Shown here piece after piece: positions 1 to 6,955 of a stretch of 13,375 nucleotides of DNA. Origin of the DNA: Actinomycetes bacterium (GTDB taxonomy: Bacteria; Actinomycetota; Acidimicrobiia; Acidimicrobiales; Microtrichaceae); assembly GCA_023450775.1 (NCBI GenBank), contig JAEXGP010000180.1:1-13375 (forward strand), given 5' to 3'. The position numbers and the translations under genes are program-made. The stretch's first letter is position 1; each line of letters starts with the position of its first letter. Under the pieces are notes generated by a model that was not told the origin of the DNA, did not search any database, and saw nothing but the letters and a program-made list of their open reading frames with translations.

Positions 1-1405
1 GCGCCGGCTGGTCGGCGAGCAGCCGGCCGATCGCGAACAGCTGCTGCAGGTCGGCCACCGGGATCACGCCGGACTGGCGGATCATCGCCTCGTCGCGCCG
101 CTGCTCGACGTTGCGCCGGGTGCCGGTCGGGCGGATGGCGCTGCGCAGGGCGGCAACCGGCTTGGCCATCGACGCCGCCCGGGCCGCCCTGACGAAGCGG
201 CCGGGCAGCGCACCCGGTCCGAGGTGCAGCAGGACGGCGCGGGTGGCGTCGTCCTCGGCCCACCAGCTGAGGAGGTCCGCCACGCTCACGTCCACCGGGA
301 CGTCCGAGGAGACCAACGTGGAGATGCCGAGTCCGACGCGGCACGCGTGGTCGACCACCGACGTGACCACGTCGCCGGACTCGGTCAGCACGCCGATGGC
401 GCCGGGCAACGGCACCGGCCCGGTGGGCATGGCGTGCAGCCGGACCCCGGCGTCGGTGTTGCTCACTCCGTAGCTGCCCGGTCCGAGCAGGCGGAGACCC
501 CGTCGCCGGGCGGCATCGACCATGGCCTGCGCCTCGGCATCGGTGGCCCGCGACAGCACGACGGCGGTGCCGGCGCCGCGGGCGCCGCAGGCGTCGAGGA
601 CGTCGGGCACGGCGCCGGCGGAGCCTGACACGACGACCAGGTCCGTGCCCTCGGGCAGGTCGTCGATCCGTTCGGGTGCCACGGGCGTGACGCTCCCCGT
701 GTAGCCCGCCCCCATCAGCTGCAACGCCACCGCGCCGGCCAGTCCGTGCGTGCCGTGGCCGTCGGCGTCGGGCGACCGGCCGCCGACGTCGATGACCGCG
801 ACCGACTCGGGGCGGAGCAGCCGGCGGACCGACGCGGCCTCGGCCTGTCGCTCACGGCGGTCGACGGCGGCGAACACCTCGTCGGTGGCCCGGAGGTCGA
901 ACGCCACGTCGACCACGCCGTCCTCCAGGTGCGTCGCCACGTCGTAGCCGGCGGCGGCGAACACCTTGAGCATCTTGCGGTTGGCGGGCAGCGTCGTGGC
1001 CCGGAACCGGGTGATGCCGTTCTCCCGCGCCGCGGCGGCGAGGTACTCGAGCATCAGCGTGGCCAGACCCCGACCGTGGTGCCGATCGTCGGTGAAGAAC
1101 GCGACCTCGGCCGTGTCGGTCCCCTCGTAGCGCTCGTAGCGGGCGACGCCGATCACCTCATCGTCCAGGAGCGCCACGAACGCGACACGGTCGTGGTGGT
1201 CGACGTTGGTGAAGTGCCGGAGCTCCCGCTCGGACAGCCGTGGACGGGGCGAGAAGAAGCGGAAGTAGATGGACTCGGGCGACTGGCGCTCGTGGAAGCG
1301 CTCGATCCGCTCGGCGTCGTCGGGACGGATGGAGCGCATCCGCACCGTGTGCCCGTCGCGGAGGACGACGTCGGCCTCCCAGGTGTCGGGCACGGTCGGG
1401 TCCAC
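1..1405 (-). CDS. GNAT acetyltransferase fused to acyl-CoA synthetase-like domains (3'-truncated by window)
   Basis: Translating the minus strand from GTG at 1405 gives 468 residues open to the window edge; the C-terminus, probably an ATP-grasp part in this family, is not visible. Residues about 12-170 are a GNAT domain with the acetyl-CoA-binding motif A RHHGRGLA (108-115) and an acidic residue (E100) on the preceding strand. Residues about 188-310 resemble the CoA-binding Rossmann domain of NDP-forming acyl-CoA synthetases (RLLRPESVAVID, GPGSYGVSNT), and about 333-468 the succinyl-CoA-ligase-like domain (IGVLTESGD, GVIPVADLQQLF). This is the protein lysine acetyltransferase (Pat-like) arrangement with the GNAT at the N-terminus. 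Key synthetase motifs are degenerate: the usual GPNCLG reads GPGSYG, the SQSG turn reads TESG, and the SHTGA catalytic-histidine loop is missing after KPVAALRS. The synthetase part is therefore probably a ligand sensor (inference). GTG 1405 is favoured because a TANNNT hexamer sits 8 nt upstream; GTG 1393, preceded by GGTGG, is the alternative. Confidence 0.88.
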   Translation of the reverse strand, partial: MDPTVPDTWEADVVLRDGHTVRMRSIRPDDAERIERFHERQSPESIYFRFFSPRPRLSERELRHFTNVDHHDRVAFVALLDDEVIGVARYERYEGTDTAEVAFFTDDRHHGRGLATLMLEYLAAAARENGITRFRATTLPANRKMLKVFAAAGYDVATHLEDGVVDVAFDLRATDEVFAAVDRRERQAEAASVRRLLRPESVAVIDVGGRSPDADGHGTHGLAGAVALQLMGAGYTGSVTPVAPERIDDLPEGTDLVVVSGSAGAVPDVLDACGARGAGTAVVLSRATDAEAQAMVDAARRRGLRLLGPGSYGVSNTDAGVRLHAMPTGPVPLPGAIGVLTESGDVVTSVVDHACRVGLGISTLVSSDVPVDVSVADLLSWWAEDDATRAVLLHLGPGALPGRFVRAARAASMAKPVAALRSAIRPTGTRRNVEQRRDEAMIRQSGVIPVADLQQLFAIGRLLADQPA

Positions 1406-1413
1406 CGGCGGTC

Positions 1414-1419
1414 ACACTA
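1414..1419 (-). promoter_or_regulatory. Candidate leaderless -10 element for the GNAT fusion gene
   Basis: The minus strand reads TAGTGT, matching TANNNT, ending 8 nt before the GTG at 1405. That spacing would place the transcription start at or next to the start codon, as in leaderless actinobacterial mRNAs. No Shine-Dalgarno sequence precedes this GTG. No clear -35 is visible. Confidence 0.45.
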
Positions 1420-1455
1420 CCCGTCGCCCTCGGCCCGACGACCCCGACTCGTCAG

Positions 1456-1533
1456 CACGCCCGCCGGCGAAGGGGCATCGCCACGCCCGCCGGCGAAGGG
1501 GCATCGCCACGCCCGCCGGCGGAGGGGCATCGG
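1456..1533. repeat. Three tandem 26-bp repeats in a divergent promoter region
   Basis: Units lie at 1456-1481, 1482-1507 and 1508-1533 with no spacer. The first two are identical (CACGCCCGCCGGCG followed by AAGGGGCATCGC). The third differs at two positions, one inside and one at its last base. Each unit holds the 8-bp palindrome CGCCGGCG. The array ends exactly where the candidate -10 hexamer of the DUF885 gene begins, so its last unit covers the normal -35 position. It could be an operator array, a slippage product or a dispersed intergenic repeat; the sequence alone does not decide. Confidence 0.9.
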
Positions 1534-1539
1534 TAGTCT
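1534..1539 (+). promoter_or_regulatory. Candidate leaderless -10 element for the DUF885 gene
   Basis: TAGTCT fits TANNNT and ends 7 nt before the ATG at 1547, the spacing expected if transcription starts on the start codon. The only purine-rich stretch, GGGGAG, touches the ATG directly and is too close to act as a normal Shine-Dalgarno. The hexamer directly abuts the third 26-bp repeat. Confidence 0.5.
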
Positions 1540-1546
1540 CGGGGAG

Positions 1547-3271
1547 ATGACCGACGACCGTGCGGTGCTCGACGTGGCGGACCGCTACTGGGCCGCGGTG
1601 CTCGAGGCGGCGCCCACGTCCGCGACGCTCCTCGGCATCCACGACCACGACGACCGGTTGGAGGACCTGTCGGTCGCCGGCGACCAACGCCTCCGGGACG
1701 TGCTCGCCGGCCTGTCCGACGACCTGTCCGCGGCGCGGGGCGGCGACGGTCCGCCGGCGGACCTGAGCCCGGCGGCCCTGGTGACCGCTGACCTGCTGGA
1801 GCACCAGCTCCGGACCGGCATCGAGGCGATCGATCTGCGGTTGGTCGAGATGGCGAGCGACCAGATGCTCGGTCCGCACGCGTCGCTGCTCATGGCGGTG
1901 CCGCAGATGACGTACCCCGAGCCGAAGGACGCGCAGGCCGCCCTCACCCGCTACGCGCAGGTGCCCCGGCTGCTCGGTCAGGCGCTCGACCGGTTCCGGG
2001 ACGGACTCGCCGCGGGTCGCACGCCGGCGGCGGCGGTGGTCGGCCGCTCGGTGAACTCGCTCGAGCAGTACCTGGCGACCGACGAGTCAGGGGATCCGTT
2101 CCTGCTGCCGGGCCTGCCCGCCGGCGAGGACGGTGCGGAGTGGTCCGGCGCCGAGGCGTGGCGGGCGGACGCGGCGGAGCTGGTCCACGACGTCATCCGG
2201 CCCGCGTTCCGCGCCTACCTGGGCGTCCTGCGCGACGAGCTGCTGCCGGTGGCCCGCGACGACGAGCACGCCGGGTGGTGCCACCTGGACGACGGCGAGG
2301 CGATGTACTCGGCGCTGGTGCGCTCGCACACCACGCTCGACCTGTCGCCCGAGGAGCTCCACGAGCTGGGTCGGGAGCGCACCGAGGTGGTGCTGCCCCA
2401 GGAGTACGCCGTGGTGGGCGAGGAGGTGTTCGGCACCTCGGACCTGCAGGAGGTGTTCGACCGGCTCCGCTCGGATCCGTCGCTGAAGCACCGGGACGCG
2501 CAGGAGATCCTCGACGTCGCCACCTCGACGGTGGCGCGGGCGACGGCGGCGATCGATGACTGGTTCGGGCGGCTGCCCGGCTCGCCGTGCACCGTCCAGC
2601 CGGTCCCCGACTTCCTGGCCGCCGACGCGCCGTACGCCTACTACTACCCGCCCGCCGTCGACGGCTCCCGGGGCGGCACGTACTTCATCAACACCGCCGA
2701 TCCCACCGAGGCGTCACGGACCGAGGCCGAGTCGATCGCGTTCCACGAGGCGATCCCCGGCCACCACCTGCAGATCGCGATCAGCCAGGAGCTCGAGGAC
2801 CTGCCCGAGTTCCAGCGTCACGACGGAGCCACGAGCTACATCGAGGGCTGGGGCCTCTACGCCGAGCGGCTGGCCGACGAGATGGGCCTGTACAGCGGGC
2901 CGGTCGACCGGCTGGGCATGCTCACCGCCGACTCGTGGCGCTCGGCCCGCCTGGTGGTCGACACCGGCCTGCACGCCCTCGGCTGGAGCCGTCAGCAGGC
3001 GATCGACTACTTCGAGCAGCACACGCCGGTCCCGGTGGACCAGGTGCTCGCCGAGGTCGACCGCTACCTGGCGATGCCGGGCCAGGCGCTCTCGTACAAG
3101 GTGGGCCAGCTGCACATCCATGCGCTGCGGGACCGGGCCCGGGCGGCGCTCGGCGACGGATTCCGCATCGCCGCGTTCCACGACGTGGTGCTCGGCTCCG
3201 GAGCGGTCACGCTGCCGGTGCTGACCCGGCTGGTCGAGGCGTGGATCGAGGAGGACGGTCGAGCGGGCTGA
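1547..3271 (+). CDS. DUF885 family protein (zinc metallopeptidase-like)
   Basis: This 574-residue protein matches the DUF885 family, whose members look like gluzincin-type metal-dependent peptidases or hydrolases. The diagnostic motif FHEAIPGHHLQ has H400, E401 and H406/H407, and a downstream SYIEGWGLYAERL segment carries E433, a likely further metal ligand or catalytic acid. The N-terminal half is mostly helical, starting DVADRYWAAVLEAAPTSAT, which is typical of the family. The length is normal. There is no signal peptide or membrane helix, so the protein is probably cytoplasmic. The frame stays open far upstream, but ATG 1547 is favoured by the leaderless -10 spacing and because family homology begins immediately after it. 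The gene is monocistronic by spacing (125 bp to the next gene) and divergent from the GNAT fusion. The natural substrate is unknown; peptide hydrolysis is an inference from the motif. Confidence 0.9.
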   Translation: MTDDRAVLDVADRYWAAVLEAAPTSATLLGIHDHDDRLEDLSVAGDQRLRDVLAGLSDDLSAARGGDGPPADLSPAALVTADLLEHQLRTGIEAIDLRLVEMASDQMLGPHASLLMAVPQMTYPEPKDAQAALTRYAQVPRLLGQALDRFRDGLAAGRTPAAAVVGRSVNSLEQYLATDESGDPFLLPGLPAGEDGAEWSGAEAWRADAAELVHDVIRPAFRAYLGVLRDELLPVARDDEHAGWCHLDDGEAMYSALVRSHTTLDLSPEELHELGRERTEVVLPQEYAVVGEEVFGTSDLQEVFDRLRSDPSLKHRDAQEILDVATSTVARATAAIDDWFGRLPGSPCTVQPVPDFLAADAPYAYYYPPAVDGSRGGTYFINTADPTEASRTEAESIAFHEAIPGHHLQIAISQELEDLPEFQRHDGATSYIEGWGLYAERLADEMGLYSGPVDRLGMLTADSWRSARLVVDTGLHALGWSRQQAIDYFEQHTPVPVDQVLAEVDRYLAMPGQALSYKVGQLHIHALRDRARAALGDGFRIAAFHDVVLGSGAVTLPVLTRLVEAWIEEDGRAG

Positions 3272-3330
3272 GGCCCGACCGCGGGGCCGGGCACGGAAGC
3301 GCCAGGTCCGGCGACAGCAGGACATCGCAC

Positions 3331-3391
3331 TCGGTCCGCATCGGGTCGGGACGAACGGGGGTCGGTCCGCAGGGGCCGCGAGAACGGGGGT
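3331..3391 (+). repeat. Two interleaved 10-bp direct repeats upstream of the molybdoenzyme
   Basis: TCGGTCCGCA occurs at 3331-3340 and 3362-3371. GAACGGGGGT occurs at 3353-3362 and 3382-3391, the second copy ending 5 nt before the ATG at 3397. The two pairs are 31 and 29 bp apart, about three helical turns. The GGGGG in the last copy could also act as a weak ribosome binding site. I see no convincing -10 hexamer in this gap. Confidence 0.4.
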
Positions 3392-3396
3392 ACGGA

Positions 3397-5679
3397 ATGA
3401 TCGAGGTCGGCACCATCGGCACCGGCGAGGACGGGAGCCACTTCCGGACGTGCCCGCTGTGCGAGGCCACCTGCGGGCTCGAGATCGAGGTGCGGGACGG
3501 CGCGGTGAAGCGGATCCGGGGCGACCGGGAGGACGTGTTCAGCCACGGGTTCATCTGCCCCAAGGGCTCGATCCTGCAACGCCTGCACGAGGACCCCGAC
3601 CGGCTCCGCAGCCCGCTCATCAAGCGCGACGGCGTCCACGTGGAGGTCTCCTGGGAGGAGGCGTTCGCCGAGATCGACCGCCGCCTCGCCGAGGTCCGCG
3701 CCACGCACGGCCCGGATTCGGTGGCCGTGTACCTCGGCAACCCCAACGCGCACACGCTCGGCGGCACGGTCTTCACCCGGCCGCTCCTCCAGTCGCTCGG
3801 GACCAAGAACCTCTTCTCGGCGTCGACCGTCGACCAGATGCCGCGCCACGTGTCGTCGGGCCTGATGTACGGCAACCCCGGTGCCATGGCGATCCCCGAC
3901 CTGGACCGCACCGACTACCTGCTCGTGCTCGGCGCCGATCCGTACGAGTCCAACGGCAGCCTCTGCACCGCACCCGACTTCCCGGGCCGCATGGCAGCCA
4001 TCTCCGAGCGAGGAGGCCGCGTGGTGCTGGTCGACCCGCGCCGCAGCCGCAGCGCGCAGGCGGCCGACGAGCACCTCGCCATCCGGCCGGGCACCGACGC
4101 CATGTGGCTGTGCGCCCTGCTGCACGAGGTCGTCGAGCGCCACGGCGTGGACCTGGGCAACTGCGGGGGACTGGTCGACGGGCTGGACCGGGCGCTCGAG
4201 GCGATCGAACCGTTCACCGCGGACTCGGTGGCGGCGCGCTGCGGGATCGACGCGGACACCACCCGCCGCGTCGCGGACGAGCTCGCCGGGGCCCGCAGCG
4301 CGGCGGTGTACACGCGCATCGGCGTGCACACCGTCCGCTTCGGCACGCTCGGGTCGTGGGCCGGTGACGTCCTGGCGCTCGTCACCGGGAACCTGGACCG
4401 AGAGGGCGGGCTCATGTGGGCCACCCCGTGCCACGGCCGGCCGTCGGTGCCCGGGGGGACGACCGTCGGTCGCGGCTTCCGCACCGGTCGCTGGGCCTCG
4501 AGGGTGTCCGGTCGCCCCGAGGTCAAGGGCGAGCTGCCGGTGGCGGTGCTGCCCGAGGAGATCACCACCCCCGGCGACGGCCGGATCCGGGCGCTGTTCA
4601 CGATCGCCGGGAACCCCGCCCGCTCCTCACCCGACTCGGCCGCGGTCGAGCGGGCGCTCGACGACCTCGAGCTGATGGTGTCCGTCGACATCTACCTGAA
4701 CGAGACCACCCGCCACGCCGATGTGGTCCTGCCGGTGCCGTCGTCGCTGGAGAAGTCGCACTTCGACCTGGCGTTCTACGGGCTGTCGGTCCGCAACGTG
4801 GCGAACTTCTCGCCGCCGGTCTTCGAGCCGTCCGGTCCGGGCGAGCACGACGTGCTGGCCCGTCTGGCGCTGATCGCGTCCGGCCAGGGTCCCGACGCGG
4901 ACCCCGAGATCGTCCACGGCCTGATGGCCCGCACGCTCGTGGACGCGGCGGTCCAGCTGGAGGGCGGACCGGTGCACGGCCGCGATCCCGAGGAGCTGAT
5001 GGCCCAGGTCGAGCACCTGCCCCCACCCGAGCGCATGGTCGACATCATGGTCAGGGTCGGCCCGTACGGCGACGGGTTCGGCGCCGACCCCGACGGCCTC
5101 ACGCTGCAGCGCCTGCTCGACGCGCCGCACGGCATCGACCTGGGCCCGCTCGAGCCGCGCCTGCGCGAGGTGCTGCGCACGCCCAGCGGATCGGTCGAGG
5201 CGGCGCCCGACGGCGTCGTCGAGGACCTCGGCCGGCTGGCCGCCACGCTGGACGAGCCGGACGAGGACCAGATGGTGCTGGTCGGGCGGCGGCACCTGCG
5301 GTCGAACAACTCGTGGATGCACAACATCGAGGTGCTCGTGAAGGGCCGGCCGCGCTGCACGCTGCTGGTGCATCCCGACGACGCGGCTCGCCTGGAGCTC
5401 GTCGACGGCGGCGCTGCACTGGTGCGCTCCCGCGTGGGCCAGGTGGAGGCGACCGTCGAGGTCACGGAGGACATCCGGCCCGGCGTCGTGAGCCTGCCCC
5501 ACGGCTGGGGCCACGACGACCCCGGTGCCCGGATGCAGGTGGCCGAGCGCCACGCTGGCGTGAACTCGAACGTGCTGACCGACGGGTCGGTGCTCGACCC
5601 GCTCAGCGGCAACTGCGCGCTCAACGCGATCCCCGTCGAGGTCACGCCGGTCGCTGCGGCCGTCCCCGCGGCCGTCTGA
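3397..5679 (+). CDS. Molybdopterin-dependent oxidoreductase with N-terminal [4Fe-4S] site
   Basis: This 760-residue protein belongs to the DMSO reductase/formate dehydrogenase superfamily. The N-terminus holds a four-cysteine cluster site, C19-x2-C22-x3-C26-x27-C54 (CPLCEATC ... FICPKG). The bis-MGD-binding core follows: TVDQMPRHVSSG near 144-155, TDYLLVLGADPYESNGS, VVLVDPRRS and RPGTD. The C-terminal Mo-cofactor domain contains RRHLRSNNSWMHN and LPHGWGH and ends in DPLSGNCALNAIPVEV. No twin-arginine signal is present, so it should be cytoplasmic. Where formate dehydrogenases carry the Cys or Sec molybdenum ligand, this protein has no such residue. Small single-subunit actinobacterial relatives of this length exist (M. 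tuberculosis Rv0197 from memory), mostly without a known substrate. No electron-transfer subunit, chaperone or cofactor gene is adjacent. ATG 3397 follows GGGGG by 6 nt, and the cysteine motif starts 18 residues later. The reaction is unknown. Confidence 0.92.
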   Translation: MIEVGTIGTGEDGSHFRTCPLCEATCGLEIEVRDGAVKRIRGDREDVFSHGFICPKGSILQRLHEDPDRLRSPLIKRDGVHVEVSWEEAFAEIDRRLAEVRATHGPDSVAVYLGNPNAHTLGGTVFTRPLLQSLGTKNLFSASTVDQMPRHVSSGLMYGNPGAMAIPDLDRTDYLLVLGADPYESNGSLCTAPDFPGRMAAISERGGRVVLVDPRRSRSAQAADEHLAIRPGTDAMWLCALLHEVVERHGVDLGNCGGLVDGLDRALEAIEPFTADSVAARCGIDADTTRRVADELAGARSAAVYTRIGVHTVRFGTLGSWAGDVLALVTGNLDREGGLMWATPCHGRPSVPGGTTVGRGFRTGRWASRVSGRPEVKGELPVAVLPEEITTPGDGRIRALFTIAGNPARSSPDSAAVERALDDLELMVSVDIYLNETTRHADVVLPVPSSLEKSHFDLAFYGLSVRNVANFSPPVFEPSGPGEHDVLARLALIASGQGPDADPEIVHGLMARTLVDAAVQLEGGPVHGRDPEELMAQVEHLPPPERMVDIMVRVGPYGDGFGADPDGLTLQRLLDAPHGIDLGPLEPRLREVLRTPSGSVEAAPDGVVEDLGRLAATLDEPDEDQMVLVGRRHLRSNNSWMHNIEVLVKGRPRCTLLVHPDDAARLELVDGGAALVRSRVGQVEATVEVTEDIRPGVVSLPHGWGHDDPGARMQVAERHAGVNSNVLTDGSVLDPLSGNCALNAIPVEVTPVAAAVPAAV

Positions 5680-5700
5680 CCCCACTCGCTCGCCATCGGG

Positions 5701-5820
5701 CCGTCACGAACATGTGCGAGGAACGCCCGCCCCGGGCGTCTCCCGCACACGATCCCCGGGCCGTCACGAACGTGTGCGAGGAACGCCCGCCACGGGCGTC
5801 TCCCGCACACGTTCTGCGGG
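5701..5820. repeat. Two tandem 60-bp repeats with internal palindromes
   Basis: Units 5701-5760 and 5761-5820 match at 55 of 60 positions. Each begins CCGTCACGAAC, contains GTGCGAGGAACGCCCGCC and ends in CGGG. Each has an inner 7-bp inverted repeat (ACGCCCG/CGGGCGT with a 3-nt loop) nested in an outer one. The array fills most of the gap between two convergent stop codons, at 5679 and 5833. Its position and symmetry suggest a bidirectional terminator or a REP-like extragenic palindrome. No coding function is likely. Confidence 0.9.
5768..5814. terminator. 47-nt nested hairpin, possible bidirectional terminator
   Basis: The second repeat unit forms an outer 11-bp perfect stem (GAACGTGTGCG with CGCACACGTTC), a 4-nt internal mismatch on each side, an inner 7-bp stem (ACGCCCG/CGGGCGT) and a CCA loop. 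It lies between convergent genes, so it could end transcripts from both sides. No clear T-run follows on either strand, so intrinsic termination is uncertain. In the first unit the outer stem is reduced to about 6 bp. Confidence 0.4.
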
Positions 5821-5832
5821 CGGCCGGGTGGG

Positions 5833-6807
5833 TCAGCCGGCGTCGAGCTGGGCGCGGATGATCTCGGCCAGCTCGAGCGGGCGGTCGCCCTGGATGCTGT
5901 GGCCGGCGCCGTCGACGACGACCACCTCTGCGTCGGGACGGAGACGGCGGAGCTCGGCCACGTCGTCGTCGTCCACCACCGGGCTGAGCGAGCCGCGGGC
6001 CAGCACGATCGGCATGGTCGTGGCTGCGAGGTCGGCCCACAGCGCCGGGCCCGGCAGCTCGATGACGTCGGCGACGTCGCCCGAGCCGGCGTCACCCGAG
6101 CCGGCGTCGGCGCCCCAGGCGAGCGGCCGGCGGTCGTAGTTCCACTCCCATGACCCGTCGGGCGTCCGGTGCGCGTTGTGGAGGATGCCGCGCCGCAGCG
6201 AGCCGGGCGTGCGGGTGGGGTTGAACTCCAGCGTCCGGTCGAAGATCTCGCCGAAGCCGTCGAAGGACTGCGGACCGGCGATGAAGTCGTGGACGGCCTT
6301 GGCCTTCTCTGCGTTGACGCCCGGCGTGATGTCGACCAGCACGAGTCGCCGCACCAGGTCCGACACGCCGGTCAGCGCGATCGACGTGAGCCCGCCGAGC
6401 GACATGCCGACGATCACCCGGGCGTCGGGCGCCAGCGCACCGATGGCCTGCGCCAGGTCCCGAGCGTTGGCGACCGGGTCGTAGTGGCGGTCGTCGCGCC
6501 AGCTGGAGTGCCCGTGGCCGGGCAGGTCGATCGCGAGCAGCGGGGTGGGACGCAATGCCAGCGCCACGGTGTCCCACGTGTGGGCGTTCTGGGCGCCGCC
6601 GTGCACGAGCACCGCCTCGGGGGACCCGACGCCCCAGCGCAGCGCCGAGATCCGGCGGCCGTCGGGCAGCACGTGGGCGACCCGCTCGACGACCACGTCG
6701 TCGGGGTCCGGCAGCCCGAACTCGGCGCAGTTCTCCCCGAAGTACGCCATCTCGTCGTAGACGAACGACGGGTCGTCGGGATGGACGCCGGGCACCGGGT
6801 TGGTCAT
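5833..6807 (-). CDS. Alpha/beta fold hydrolase
   Basis: This 324-residue protein has the alpha/beta hydrolase signature. An oxyanion strand VLVHGGAQNAHTW lies at 67-78, LLAIDLPGHGHS near 90-101, the nucleophile elbow GMSLGG at 134-139 (Ser136), and the terminal GAGHS with His303. The acidic triad member is probably in the VVDDDD stretch at 277-282. A cap region of about 90 residues (165-255) holds the low-complexity in-frame repeat DAGSGDAGSGD. No signal peptide is seen, so it is likely a soluble cytoplasmic ester, lactone or C-C-bond hydrolase; the substrate cannot be read. ATG 6807 has no Shine-Dalgarno but has TACATT 8 nt upstream, consistent with leaderless expression. The gene is divergent from the CocE-like lipoprotein gene (148 bp) and convergent with the molybdoenzyme. 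Confidence 0.9.
   Translation of the reverse strand: MTNPVPGVHPDDPSFVYDEMAYFGENCAEFGLPDPDDVVVERVAHVLPDGRRISALRWGVGSPEAVLVHGGAQNAHTWDTVALALRPTPLLAIDLPGHGHSSWRDDRHYDPVANARDLAQAIGALAPDARVIVGMSLGGLTSIALTGVSDLVRRLVLVDITPGVNAEKAKAVHDFIAGPQSFDGFGEIFDRTLEFNPTRTPGSLRRGILHNAHRTPDGSWEWNYDRRPLAWGADAGSGDAGSGDVADVIELPGPALWADLAATTMPIVLARGSLSPVVDDDDVAELRRLRPDAEVVVVDGAGHSIQGDRPLELAEIIRAQLDAG
6075..6104. repeat. 15-bp in-frame tandem duplication inside the hydrolase gene
   Basis: Copies 6075-6089 and 6090-6104 (CGTC[G/A]CCCGAGCCGG) differ at one base. On the minus strand they encode the duplicated pentapeptide DAGSG in the cap region of the hydrolase, about residues 234-243. The unit is a multiple of three and the frame is kept, so it may be a variable-length loop. 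Confidence 0.7.
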
Positions 6808-6815
6808 GGGAGGCC

Positions 6816-6821
6816 AATGTA
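6816..6821 (-). promoter_or_regulatory. Candidate leaderless -10 element for the alpha/beta hydrolase
   Basis: The minus strand reads TACATT, matching TANNNT, ending 8 nt before the ATG at 6807. The intervening GGCCTCCC contains no Shine-Dalgarno. The spacing matches the other leaderless-type starts in this window. Confidence 0.5.
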
Positions 6822-6897
6822 GGGCGCGGTGGTCGCCGCGTGGGCGGCCCGCCGCGGCACCGTCGCGGCCCCGGCGACCGGCGTCCCGAAACGCGTC

Positions 6898-6926
6898 CGG
6901 CGGAGTGACAAGATGCAGGTCCGCCG
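6898..6926 (+). promoter_or_regulatory. Inverted repeat around a possible extended -10 of the CocE-like gene
   Basis: CGGCGGA (6898-6904) and TCCGCCG (6920-6926) are perfect 7-bp inverted arms with a 15-nt spacer. The spacer holds TGaCAAGAT (6906-6914), which resembles an extended -10 (TG then a hexamer with A at position 2 and T at position 6). This would put the start near 6921 and give a leader of about 35 nt. The arms could be a repressor operator or a leader hairpin. The assignment is tentative. Confidence 0.3.
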
Positions 6927-6955
6927 AGTGGTCGGCGGCGCGAGGGGGAACGACG

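Noticed and set aside
1456..1533. Possible CRISPR array
   Set aside because: The three 26-bp units are directly adjacent without spacers, and no cas genes are present. It is a tandem repeat.
746..1546. Upstream in-frame extension of the DUF885 gene
   Set aside because: This part overlaps the well-supported GNAT fusion on the other strand and runs through the 26-bp repeats. Homology to DUF885 begins right after ATG 1547.
3272..3330. Hairpin just after the DUF885 stop codon
   Set aside because: GGCCC/GGGCC forms a 5-bp stem with a 7-nt loop but no T-run; such stems are common by chance in this GC-rich DNA.
3064..4434. Minus-strand open frame of 456 codons opposite the DUF885/molybdoenzyme junction
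   Set aside because: It has low-complexity composition and spans the ends of two well-supported plus-strand genes; no family features.
3397..5679. Selenocysteine-containing formate dehydrogenase
   Set aside because: There is no in-frame TGA and no Cys at the ligand site, and no formate dehydrogenase partner subunits are nearby.
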